A stretch of DNA of 64,000 nucleotides from SELP01 sp035969385 (GTDB taxonomy: Bacteria; Pseudomonadota; Alphaproteobacteria; Rhodobacterales; Rhodobacteraceae): assembly GCF_035969385.1 (NCBI RefSeq), contig NZ_JAYKKJ010000001.1, forward strand, positions 62,001 to 126,000, written 5' to 3'. Below are positions 16,541-24,122 of this stretch, one piece after another (positions within the stretch are counted from its first letter, which is position 1; every line of letters begins with the position of its first letter). The translations under genes were made by a program, and so were the position numbers. Under the pieces are notes generated by a model. It saw only the letters and a list, made by a program, of their open reading frames with translations. It was not told the origin of the DNA and did not search any database.

Positions 16541-17004
16541 GCAGACTAGGTCTCGTCAGAAAGGTTCTTTTCTTGATTGCAGCGATGAATGTCTTTGCAG
16601 CGCCAGTATATTCTGAAGCAAGATCTACAATTTTGGAGGAGGCTCCGGTAGAAACGCCGTTAGATTTACCGACGATGACGTCATTTGGTCCGTGTGTTCC
16701 GCGTTACGCGTCCACATTGTCAGGCGATACACTTGATTTCTTTTGGGCGGCGATGGAGACCAACTTTAGAGAGACTTTTCCAGATGTTCTAGACAGGACT
16801 CACCCCGTATTCTTTGAAGAGTGTAGGTCCGTCGCAATACTGAGTATCCAACCCGAAGGCAGTGACAGTCCTGTTTCAGTGATGTTAAACAATTCTAGTT
16901 TTTCTCATCTGCAATCTGGCACCGCCGAATTCACGAAAACGCCGTATCTGGTCTTCTGGGAAAGGTGGATGCTGCTGGGGTATGGATACGAAGGTATTCA
17001 ATAG
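16537..17004 (+). CDS. Second orphan AT-rich cassette gene, exported
   Basis: A 155-residue protein with a signal sequence (MSRLGLVRKVLFLIAAMNVF onward, cleavage expected near AAPVYSEA). The mature part contains two cysteines (FGPCVPRY and FFEECRSV) that could form a disulfide, and ends FWERWMLLGYGYEGIQ. I chose the ATG at 16537, preceded by GGAG at about ten bases, over a TTG at 16516. The gene is enclosed between the two pseudopilin fragments: it overlaps the stop of the first by 4 bp and the start of the second by 23 bp. AT-richer than the surroundings. No family was recognised; an immunity or effector role is only inferred from location. Confidence 0.6.
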   Translation: MSRLGLVRKVLFLIAAMNVFAAPVYSEARSTILEEAPVETPLDLPTMTSFGPCVPRYASTLSGDTLDFFWAAMETNFRETFPDVLDRTHPVFFEECRSVAILSIQPEGSDSPVSVMLNNSSFSHLQSGTAEFTKTPYLVFWERWMLLGYGYEGIQ

Positions 17005-17194
17005 TAAAGCCGAAAGTCAAAGGAAGATCCGTTCCGGCTGCAACGGCGTGACCATCCTCGAGGTCTTCGTAGTCCTTGCCATCATCGCGATGATCACGGC
17101 CTTGGCCGCGCCGCGCCTGTTGCAGACCTTCGGCCGAGCCACGTCGCAGGCGGTGACCCGCTCGGTCGGCCGGCGTTCACCTCTCATGCGGTGA
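16982..17194 (+). pseudogene. Pseudopilin 5'-fragment, copy 2 (GspG-like)
   Basis: A 70-codon frame with an unusually long basic leader, the cleavage/methylation segment NGVTILEVFVVLAIIAMITA, and a few residues further into a GspG-like pilin (APRLLQTFGRATSQA) before it drifts into unrelated sequence and ends. Complete GspG proteins are about 130-150 residues with a calcium-binding C-terminal domain, absent here. It is a longer version of the fragment at 16409. Confidence 0.7.
17045..17107 (+). repeat. Pseudopilin-derived direct repeat, copy 2
   Basis: Partner of the repeat at 16432-16497, in the same orientation and about 610 bp away. Together they bracket one AT-rich gene, the arrangement expected of a cassette that can be gained or lost by recombination between the copies. 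Confidence 0.7.
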
Positions 17195-17267
17195 GGGGTT
17201 CCCATGTCCCGTCCCTGGCCTATATAAGACCAGCCGGACTGGCATGACCACTGACCCGAAGGGCTCC

Positions 17268-17609
17268 ATGGCTTCAACGATCTACATGATGGCCGACAAG
17301 GACGATGACGACCAGACCGGCGTCGGCGTTGCGCTGGAAACGCGCCCGAAGACCAAGCGCCCGCCGATGTACAAAGTGCTGATCCTGAACGACGACTACA
17401 CGCCGATGGAATTCGTCGTGCATGTTCTGGAGCGGTTCTTTGGCATGTCGCACGCGCAGGCGGTGGAACTGATGCTGACCGTCCACAAGAAGGGCGTCGC
17501 GGTCGTGGGCGTCTTCTCGCACGAGATTGCCGAAACCAAGGTGGCGCAGGTGATGGATTTCGCCCATCGCCACCAACATCCCCTGCAATGCACGATGGAG
17601 AAGGAATAG
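17268..17609 (+). CDS. clpS: ATP-dependent Clp protease adaptor ClpS
   Basis: Binds the N-terminal domain of ClpA and delivers N-degron substrates to ClpAP. After a disordered acidic N-terminus come the diagnostic PPMYKVLILNDDYTPMEFVV, HKKGVAVVGVF and HRHQHPLQCTMEKE segments, which form the N-degron pocket. Several starts are possible (17244, 17268, 17286); I chose 17268 because GAAGGG lies five to ten bases upstream and the length of 113 residues fits. A TATATAA at 17221-17227 could be its -10 box, which would make 17244 nearly leaderless. It follows the Rhs/pseudopilin island by about 70 bp. Confidence 0.92.
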   Translation: MASTIYMMADKDDDDQTGVGVALETRPKTKRPPMYKVLILNDDYTPMEFVVHVLERFFGMSHAQAVELMLTVHKKGVAVVGVFSHEIAETKVAQVMDFAHRHQHPLQCTMEKE

Positions 17610-17633
17610 GCCCCGCGCCTTTCCGCAAGACAG

Positions 17634-18605
17634 ATGTCCCAGACCCGACTTGCCACCGCCCTTGACGAGGGGCTTTTGTCCCTGCCCGAAGGCGGGATCG
17701 CCCTGCTGCGTCCTGCCGCTGATTGGGATGCCGAGGGGCTGACCCCCGCCGATCTGACCGTCGTGCACGGGTTTCGCCCGGATATGGATGCCTGGGCCGC
17801 GCGGGGGTGCACTGTCACCCGCGACATGCCCGAATGCGATCTTGCCATCGTGGTTGTGCCCCGGTCGAAATCCCTTGCCCGGGCGCTGGTCGCGCAGGCG
17901 GCGGGCAGTGCCGCGCGCGTTCTCGTGGATGGGCAAAAGACCGACGGGGTCGACAGCCTGTTCAAGGAATGCCGCAAGCGGCTGGGCGATCTGCCGAGCG
18001 TGACCAAGGGGCATGGCCGCTTGTTCTGGTTTGACCGCACCGATGCGTTCGCCGATTGGGCCGCCCCGCCGCCGGCGCTGGGCGATCACGGGTTTCATAC
18101 CACCGCCGGGGTGTTTTCCGATGGCGCGGTGGACAAGGGATCTGCCCTTCTGGCCGAGGCGCTGCCCGCCAAGCTGCCCGCCCGGATGGCGGATTTCGGC
18201 GCGGGCTGGGGCTATCTTTCGCAGGCGGTCCTGTCACGCGACGGGGTAACCAGCCTTGATCTGATCGAGGCCGAGGCGCTGTCGCTGGACTGCGCGCGCC
18301 TGAACGTCACCGACCCGCGCGCCAGTTTCCTGTGGGCCGACGCGACCCTCCACAAGCCGAAAGAGCCCTATGGCGGCATTGTCATGAACCCACCATTTCA
18401 TACCGGTCGCGCGGGCGACCCGGCGCTGGGCCGGGTGTTCATCGCGGCGGCGGCGGCGGCACTGTCCCCCAACGGTCAGCTTTGGATGGTGGCCAACCGT
18501 CATCTGCCCTATGAGACCGCCCTGCGGGAACGGTTTCGCACGGTTGACGAGATCGGCGGCGACCGCAGTTTCAAGCTGTTTCACGCGACTCGCCCTTTGC
18601 GCTGA
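17634..18605 (+). CDS. rsmC: 16S rRNA (guanine-N2) methyltransferase, RsmC type
   Basis: Class I SAM-dependent methyltransferase; RsmC methylates G1207 of 16S rRNA. The protein has the two-domain layout of the family: a degenerate N-terminal half (to about residue 160) and a catalytic C-terminal half with MADFGAGWGYLSQAVL (SAM-binding motif I) and the N2-guanine-methylating signature NPPFHTGR (about residue 252). Length is 323. It begins 24 bp after clpS and probably shares its transcript. Confidence 0.88.
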   Translation: MSQTRLATALDEGLLSLPEGGIALLRPAADWDAEGLTPADLTVVHGFRPDMDAWAARGCTVTRDMPECDLAIVVVPRSKSLARALVAQAAGSAARVLVDGQKTDGVDSLFKECRKRLGDLPSVTKGHGRLFWFDRTDAFADWAAPPPALGDHGFHTTAGVFSDGAVDKGSALLAEALPAKLPARMADFGAGWGYLSQAVLSRDGVTSLDLIEAEALSLDCARLNVTDPRASFLWADATLHKPKEPYGGIVMNPPFHTGRAGDPALGRVFIAAAAAALSPNGQLWMVANRHLPYETALRERFRTVDEIGGDRSFKLFHATRPLR

Positions 18606-18643
18606 AACCGCCTAGGGTCCACCGGGTCAGAAGGAGGCTACCC

Positions 18644-19447
18644 ATGTCCTTTTCCATCGCAGGCAAGACCGCAATCGTCACCGGCGCGGCCAATGGGGTC
18701 GGGCTCGCCATCGGGCGGCAGTTCGTAGAAGAGGGCGCGAATGTCGTCTTCTGCGACATGGACGAAGCGCGACTGGAGAAGGAGCTTTCGGGCGAGGTGA
18801 CAGAGGACGGGCAGGTCAGGATTTTCGCGGGCGATCTGCGCAAGAAGCTGACCATCGCGAACCTGCTGTCGGCCACCGTTGATGCCTTCGAAAAGGTGGA
18901 TATCCTTGTGAATGCCTCCCGGCAGGTCGAAACCTCCGACCCGCTGAACCCGGACGACGATTCCGTCATGGCGCTTCTGGAACAGAACATGCTGACGTCG
19001 CTGCGGCTGACGCAGGCCGTGGCAAAGCGGATGATCAAGCAGGCCGAGGGGCAGGACGAGGGCTGCGTCGGGTCGATCGTCAACCTGTCGTCCATTGCCT
19101 CGCGCCGGGCCCATCCGGAACTTCTTGGCTATTCCATTTCAACGGCGGCGCTGGACCAGATGACCCGCTCCATGGCCGTGGCGCTGGCCCCCAAACGGAT
19201 CCGGGTGAATGCCGTGGCCTTCGGATCGGTGATGAGTGCGAGCCTCAAAGGGGCGCTGAAAGCGCACGAGGGATTCCGGTCCGAGATCATCGACCACACG
19301 CCCCTTTCCCGCATCGCTGGCCCGGGAGAGGTCTGCGATGCCGTGCAATACCTTGCGTCGGACGCCAGCGCCTTTGTGACGGGGCAGGTGATTACTGTGG
19401 ACGGCGGGCGCACCCTGATCGACCCGGTTGCGGTCGGGGCGCACTGA
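18644..19447 (+). CDS. Short-chain dehydrogenase/reductase family protein lacking the active-site lysine
   Basis: Classical SDR fold: cofactor loop TGAANGVG (residues about 13-20), acidic residue CDMDEA after the second strand, LVNAS, and the catalytic-serine strand IVNLSSIAS. The active-site tyrosine is Y163 (GYSIS), but the residue four positions on, normally Lys, is Thr167 (ACG at 19142-19144). Without it hydride-transfer chemistry should be crippled, so a binding role, altered chemistry, or a recent mutation is possible. GGAGG lies upstream of the ATG. Its stop is 3 bp from that of the convergent CoA-transferase. Confidence 0.82.
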   Translation: MSFSIAGKTAIVTGAANGVGLAIGRQFVEEGANVVFCDMDEARLEKELSGEVTEDGQVRIFAGDLRKKLTIANLLSATVDAFEKVDILVNASRQVETSDPLNPDDDSVMALLEQNMLTSLRLTQAVAKRMIKQAEGQDEGCVGSIVNLSSIASRRAHPELLGYSISTAALDQMTRSMAVALAPKRIRVNAVAFGSVMSASLKGALKAHEGFRSEIIDHTPLSRIAGPGEVCDAVQYLASDASAFVTGQVITVDGGRTLIDPVAVGAH

Positions 19448-19450
19448 CCC

Positions 19451-20782
19451 CTACCAACTTGCCGCGACCGACCCAAGCGCCGATGCCGGGCGATCCCATT
19501 TCATCGGCGCCCCTTCGATGGTCAGGGCAGGGCGCAGCCTGAAGGCCGCCCCCCATGGCGTGTATTCCGTTTCAGGTGACAGGTCGGCCTGTTCGGGCCG
19601 TTTGTCCAGCGTTCCGATCCGATCCTGCCGATAGGGTTTGAGAAGCTCCGCCGTTCGGGCAAGCGACAGGCGCGCGGTTCCGATCCCCTTCCCCCGGGCG
19701 GCACGGTCCAGAAGACGCACGGCCGCCGCTGCCATCAGGTATCCGGTCGCATGGTCCAATGCCTGAACGGGCAGCGGAGTGGGTTTGGTCGACGCCGCCC
19801 AGACCCTGCCCGTGTCGGCGATCCCGCAGCTCATCTGGACAAGGCTGTCGAACCCGCGCCGTCCTGCCCACGGGCCGGTCCAGCCATAGGCATCCAGCGT
19901 GACCTCGATCAGGCCGGGGTTAATGTCCCGGCGGGTCGCTTCGTCATATCCAAGCCCCGCCAGAGCACCGGGGCGATAGCCATGGATCAGGATGTCGGCC
20001 TCGGCCAGTAAGGCCTCGAACGGGCCCCGGTCGGTCAGGTGCCGCAGGTCGAGCCGGGCGCAGCGCTTGCCAAGGGTGATGTCGGGCACGAGGTTCGGTT
20101 CGTCCCAACCCGGAGGATCAATACGCAGGACCTCTGCCCCATATCCGGCAAGGGTCCGGGTCGAAACCGGCCCCGCAAGAACCCTTGTCAGGTCCAGCAC
20201 CTTCAACCCCGAAAGCGGACGGTCGGGCCGCATATCCCAAGATTTCGCCGGGCCAGACCAGTTCGACCATTGGATCAGCGGTTCGGCGGCGACCGCGGCC
20301 CCTTGGGGGTGCGCCGCCCATTCCGCCTCTGACCGCATCATGGCCGCAACGCCACCTTCGGCCACAATGGAGGTTTCCACCTCGTCCGCGCCCCAGGACC
20401 TGATCGCGCGCTGCACCGCATCGAGGTCTGGTTCGCAGCCCAGGACGCGCAGCGCGGCCGCCTTGTGGTGCGGCAGGTTCGTGTGCAGGCGGACCCATCC
20501 GTCGCGGGTTTCATAGACCCCTGCAAGGGCGTCCCAGACCGGCGGCAGTTCCCAGCCAAAGGGGTGGATGGACTGCGCATACCAAAGCGAGGCGAGCCGT
20601 CGATCGACCGTCACATTCGGACGGGACTTATCCTGCCCGATCAGCCCGGCAAGGGAAGCCCCAAGATATCCGTAGGCCGCTGTCGCAAGATCGGTGACCG
20701 CGAAGGCGGACGGGAAGTCGCCGGTGCCGGTGATGTCAAACCCGCCCTCGGGCAGGTCAAGAGATTCGGCGATTTCTTTCAT
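19451..20782 (-). CDS. CoA-transferase, CaiB/BaiF (family III)
   Basis: Family III CoA-transferases move CoA between carboxylic acids via an enzyme-bound aspartyl-CoA. The canonical N-terminal motif of the family, PLSGLKVLDLTRVLAGPVST followed by GAEVLRIDPP, appears only at about residue 185; the preceding region (with SLWYAQSIHPFGW and VRLHTNLPHHKAAAL) resembles a second, rearranged half. GFDSLVQMSCGIA and the dimer-crossing C-terminus follow. I chose ATG 20782 over the GTG at 20827, giving 443 residues. The substrate is unknown. It lies back to back with mnmH. Confidence 0.8.
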   Translation of the reverse strand: MKEIAESLDLPEGGFDITGTGDFPSAFAVTDLATAAYGYLGASLAGLIGQDKSRPNVTVDRRLASLWYAQSIHPFGWELPPVWDALAGVYETRDGWVRLHTNLPHHKAAALRVLGCEPDLDAVQRAIRSWGADEVETSIVAEGGVAAMMRSEAEWAAHPQGAAVAAEPLIQWSNWSGPAKSWDMRPDRPLSGLKVLDLTRVLAGPVSTRTLAGYGAEVLRIDPPGWDEPNLVPDITLGKRCARLDLRHLTDRGPFEALLAEADILIHGYRPGALAGLGYDEATRRDINPGLIEVTLDAYGWTGPWAGRRGFDSLVQMSCGIADTGRVWAASTKPTPLPVQALDHATGYLMAAAAVRLLDRAARGKGIGTARLSLARTAELLKPYRQDRIGTLDKRPEQADLSPETEYTPWGAAFRLRPALTIEGAPMKWDRPASALGSVAASW

Positions 20783-20857
20783 TCTTGAACTTTCGCCGCG
20801 TTTCGCGGGCCGCGCAATACTCTTCACTCTGCTTCAACAAGCGGTTAGATCACTGGA

Positions 20858-21910
20858 ATGCCCCAAGAATTCGACTCTCTGTCTGACTTGCTGAACCATG
20901 GCTTTGACACGGTGATCGACGTTCGGTCGCCTGCTGAATATGTCGAGGACCATGTGCCGGGCGCTGTCTCCATGCCCGCCCTGTCGAACGCGGAACGCGC
21001 CCACATCGGCACGATCTACAAGCAGGTTAGCCCGTTCGAGGCGAAGAAGGCCGGGGCGGTTCTGGTTGCCCGCAATGCGGCAACGGCGATCGAGACGCAG
21101 ATGCAGGACAAGGATGGCGGCTGGCGTCCACTGGTCTATTGCTGGCGCGGCGGGCAACGCTCTGGCAGCTTCTCGACCATTCTGGCGCAGATCGGATGGC
21201 GGACCGATACGATCAAGGGCGGGTATCAGACCTATCGCAGGCTTGTTTATCGGGCGGTCTATGAGGAACGGGTTCCGCATCGTGTCATTTTGCTGGATGG
21301 GCTGACCGGCACCGCGAAGACCGACATCCTCAACCGCCTGCCGAACCTTGGGATTCAGATCGTCGATCTTGAAGGGTTGGCCAACCACCGGGGGTCACTG
21401 ATCGGAGCGCTGGAGGGTGGCCAGCCCAGCCAGAAGGCGTTCGAGGGGGCGATTGCCTGTGCGCTTGCGCGTCTGGACCCGGACCGTCCCGTGGTGATGG
21501 AGGCCGAGAGCAGCAAGATCGGCCGCCGGATCATCCCACCCACGGTCTGGGAGGCGATGTGTGCCGCTCCCCGGATCGAGGTCCGGTCCCCCGTCCCATC
21601 GCGGGTTGAATATCTATGCCGGGCCTACGCCGACGCGGCGGCGGATACGGATTGGCTCAAGGCGCGGTTTCAGCCGATCCGCCATCACCGGGGACACGAT
21701 CTTGTCGACCGGTGGGAGGCGCTGTTGCAGGCGGGGGATATGCCGGAACTGGCACGGTCCCTGATCGTGGATCACTACGACCCGTCCTATACGAAGTCCC
21801 GCGCGGCCCATGACCCCGTGGTGATCGGGACGGTGGACGTGCCCCGTCTGGACGACGCCGGGCAGGACGCGGCGGCCCGCAACGTTGCCGAGATTGTCAG
21901 ATCACTGTGA
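20858..21910 (+). CDS. mnmH: tRNA 2-selenouridine synthase
   Basis: Replaces sulfur with selenium in the wobble 2-thiouridine of certain tRNAs using selenophosphate. An N-terminal rhodanese domain (DTVIDVRSPAEYVEDHVPGA) carries the catalytic cysteine in YCWRGGQRSGS (about residue 97). A C-terminal P-loop domain follows, with GLTGTAKT as Walker A (Ala in place of the usual Gly before Lys). Length 350 is normal. Its 3' end overlaps that of the convergent selD by 14 bp, and selD supplies its selenium donor. Confidence 0.92.
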   Translation: MPQEFDSLSDLLNHGFDTVIDVRSPAEYVEDHVPGAVSMPALSNAERAHIGTIYKQVSPFEAKKAGAVLVARNAATAIETQMQDKDGGWRPLVYCWRGGQRSGSFSTILAQIGWRTDTIKGGYQTYRRLVYRAVYEERVPHRVILLDGLTGTAKTDILNRLPNLGIQIVDLEGLANHRGSLIGALEGGQPSQKAFEGAIACALARLDPDRPVVMEAESSKIGRRIIPPTVWEAMCAAPRIEVRSPVPSRVEYLCRAYADAAADTDWLKARFQPIRHHRGHDLVDRWEALLQAGDMPELARSLIVDHYDPSYTKSRAAHDPVVIGTVDVPRLDDAGQDAAARNVAEIVRSL

Positions 21911-24062
21911 TCCGGCCCGGCTGGTCGATGATCCGCCCGATACGCGCCGCCGGGTAGCCAGCCAGCCAGAGCTTACCCAAGGTCTCATCAACCCGGCTTG
22001 GGTCCACGGCGGCCAAAAGCCCGCCCGCTGTTTGCGGATCGAACAACAGGTCGCCCTTCGGCCCGTTCGCGCCAAACACCGGCCCCGCCCCGTCGCGGTT
22101 GTCGGCGTAAAGTGTGGACCTGACCCCGGCCTCGGCCAAGTCCTCGGCACCATCCATGAACGGGACAGCGGCAATGTCGATTTCCGCCCCTGTTCCCGAT
22201 GCCTCGCATATCCCGGCCAGATGGCCCGCCAGCCCAAAGCCCGTCACATCGGTCATGGCATGGGCCACGTCCCGCAGCACGCGCGACGCAACCGCCTGCG
22301 GACGTTCCATCAGGGCAAAGGCCGCCGCCACGTCCTGACCCCGCGCCTTGCGCTGCATTTCGGCGGCCATGATCGTGCCCGACCCGATCGGTTTGGTCAG
22401 GATCAGCGCATCCCCGGGCTTTGCGCCCGCAAGGGTGATTGGCACCCCAGGGCATATCCCGGTGACGGTAAATCCGATGGTCAGCTCGTCCCCCAGCGAA
22501 GAATGCCCGCCCACGATCACCGCCCCGGCGGCGTCGATCACATCCTGCGCGGCGGCCATGATTTCGGCCATGGTCCGGCGCTGCAGGGCCGCGGACATGC
22601 GCGGCAGGATGATCGAGGCTGTGACGGCCTGCGGATCGGCCCCCATCGCCCAGCAGTCGCCAAGCGCGTGAATTGCCGCAATCCGGGCCATGAGGACCGG
22701 GTCGTGGGTAAAAGCGCGCAGGTGATCGGTGGTCATGATCTGGCGCAACCCACCGGTAATCAGGACAGCCGCATCGTCGCCCGGCAGGCTTTCGACATCA
22801 TCGCGCGGGGTGGTTGGCAACTCTGCCAACACATCGCGCAGGGCCCCCCGACCCACCTTGGCGCCGCATCCGCCGCACATCGGTTTGTCGCCCAGTGCCT
22901 CGCGTACCCCTTCTGCCATGGTTAGCGGCAGGTCCGGGCCGGGCATGTCCGGCAAGTCCTTGAATTGGGACATGAAGGTCCGGTCGATCCGGTCCTTCCA
23001 GCGCCACAAAAGCCCCCCCTTCGCCGCAGTGCCCAGTTTTTCGGCCAGCGCCCTTTTGCCGCCAAGCGAGATCAGCTTCAGATAGTCCTTCTGCGGCGCG
23101 AAATGCTCCATCTCGCCGCCCGACAGGGCCGCACGCAGGTTGTCGAACAGGACCGGGGCCTGCCGCACCGCGAAGACCCCGGCCTTGGGGCGGGGGGCAA
23201 ACCCCATATGGGCGCAATCGCCCGCCGCGAAAATTGCCGGGTCGCTGGTCCGCAGCGTGTCGTCGATGGTCAAATAGCCGCCCTCGTGCGCCAGTCCGAT
23301 TTCTGAGACCCAGTTATGGGGCCGCGCCCCCGCTGCCCCGGTCGTGAAGGCAGAGGGGATGCGTCGTCCGTCCCCAAGGATGACCTCTGCCTCGGTGACA
23401 CGTGCAACTTGGGCGTTCTCGATGACCTCGACGCCGGTGTCCGCCAGCGCCCGCAACAGATGGCCTCGCGCGGTCCTGTTGAACCCCTTCATCACCGGGC
23501 CGCTGTCGATCAGTGTGATCTTCGCGCTTTTGCCACGCTCGGACAGGGCAAAGGCCATTGCCATGGACAATTCGGCCCCGGCCACACCGCCGCCGATCAC
23601 CGCGACATCCCCTGCGTCCAGGGCATCCCGAAACGTGGCCCAGCGGCGGGCAAAGCTGTCCAGCGGTTTGGCGGGAATGCCGTTGTCCGCGAACCCGGGC
23701 AGGTCAGGCATCCGCGTGTTGATCCCCACATCGACCGAGGCCACGTCATAGGCAATCGGCGGGCGGCCCGGCACCGTGATGGTCTTCTTGTCCGGATCGA
23801 TCCTGGTCACCTCGCCCAAGATCACCCGTGCCCCTGCGAACCGCGCGAGTTGCACAAGGTCGATATCCAGATCGTTCTTGGAATAGTGACCGGCGACGAA
23901 ACCGGGCAACATTCCCGAATAGGGCGCGGTCGGGGCCGGGTTGATCACCGTCAGCCGCACCCCGGCCAAGGGCTTCATCCCCCACATCCGCAGGACAAGC
24001 GCGTGGGTGTGCCCACCGCCAACAAGAACAAGATCACGGGTCAGGGGAAGCTGCATCATCAT
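21897..24062 (-). CDS. selD: Fusion of a FAD-dependent pyridine nucleotide-disulfide oxidoreductase and selenide,water dikinase
   Basis: The C-terminal half is SelD, which makes selenophosphate from selenide and ATP; its catalytic Cys is in PMCGGCGAKVG (about residue 394), with the substrate loops LPGDDAAVL and VGGHSSLGDE following. The N-terminal half (about 1-380) is an NDH-2-like flavoprotein with the FAD motif LVLVGGGHTHALVL, an internal VIGGGVAGAELSMAMAF NAD motif and IFAAGDCAHM. This fusion is known in several bacteria; the flavoprotein is thought to assist selenium reduction. At 721 residues both halves are complete. The start is the first of three ATGs. It is convergent with mnmH. Confidence 0.92.
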   Translation of the reverse strand: MMMQLPLTRDLVLVGGGHTHALVLRMWGMKPLAGVRLTVINPAPTAPYSGMLPGFVAGHYSKNDLDIDLVQLARFAGARVILGEVTRIDPDKKTITVPGRPPIAYDVASVDVGINTRMPDLPGFADNGIPAKPLDSFARRWATFRDALDAGDVAVIGGGVAGAELSMAMAFALSERGKSAKITLIDSGPVMKGFNRTARGHLLRALADTGVEVIENAQVARVTEAEVILGDGRRIPSAFTTGAAGARPHNWVSEIGLAHEGGYLTIDDTLRTSDPAIFAAGDCAHMGFAPRPKAGVFAVRQAPVLFDNLRAALSGGEMEHFAPQKDYLKLISLGGKRALAEKLGTAAKGGLLWRWKDRIDRTFMSQFKDLPDMPGPDLPLTMAEGVREALGDKPMCGGCGAKVGRGALRDVLAELPTTPRDDVESLPGDDAAVLITGGLRQIMTTDHLRAFTHDPVLMARIAAIHALGDCWAMGADPQAVTASIILPRMSAALQRRTMAEIMAAAQDVIDAAGAVIVGGHSSLGDELTIGFTVTGICPGVPITLAGAKPGDALILTKPIGSGTIMAAEMQRKARGQDVAAAFALMERPQAVASRVLRDVAHAMTDVTGFGLAGHLAGICEASGTGAEIDIAAVPFMDGAEDLAEAGVRSTLYADNRDGAGPVFGANGPKGDLLFDPQTAGGLLAAVDPSRVDETLGKLWLAGYPAARIGRIIDQPGRITVI

Positions 24063-24122
24063 GGCGGCAGATAAGCAGAACCCTTGACCCTGTTCCAGTG
24101 ACCGGTGGTCACAGGCCCGGCA

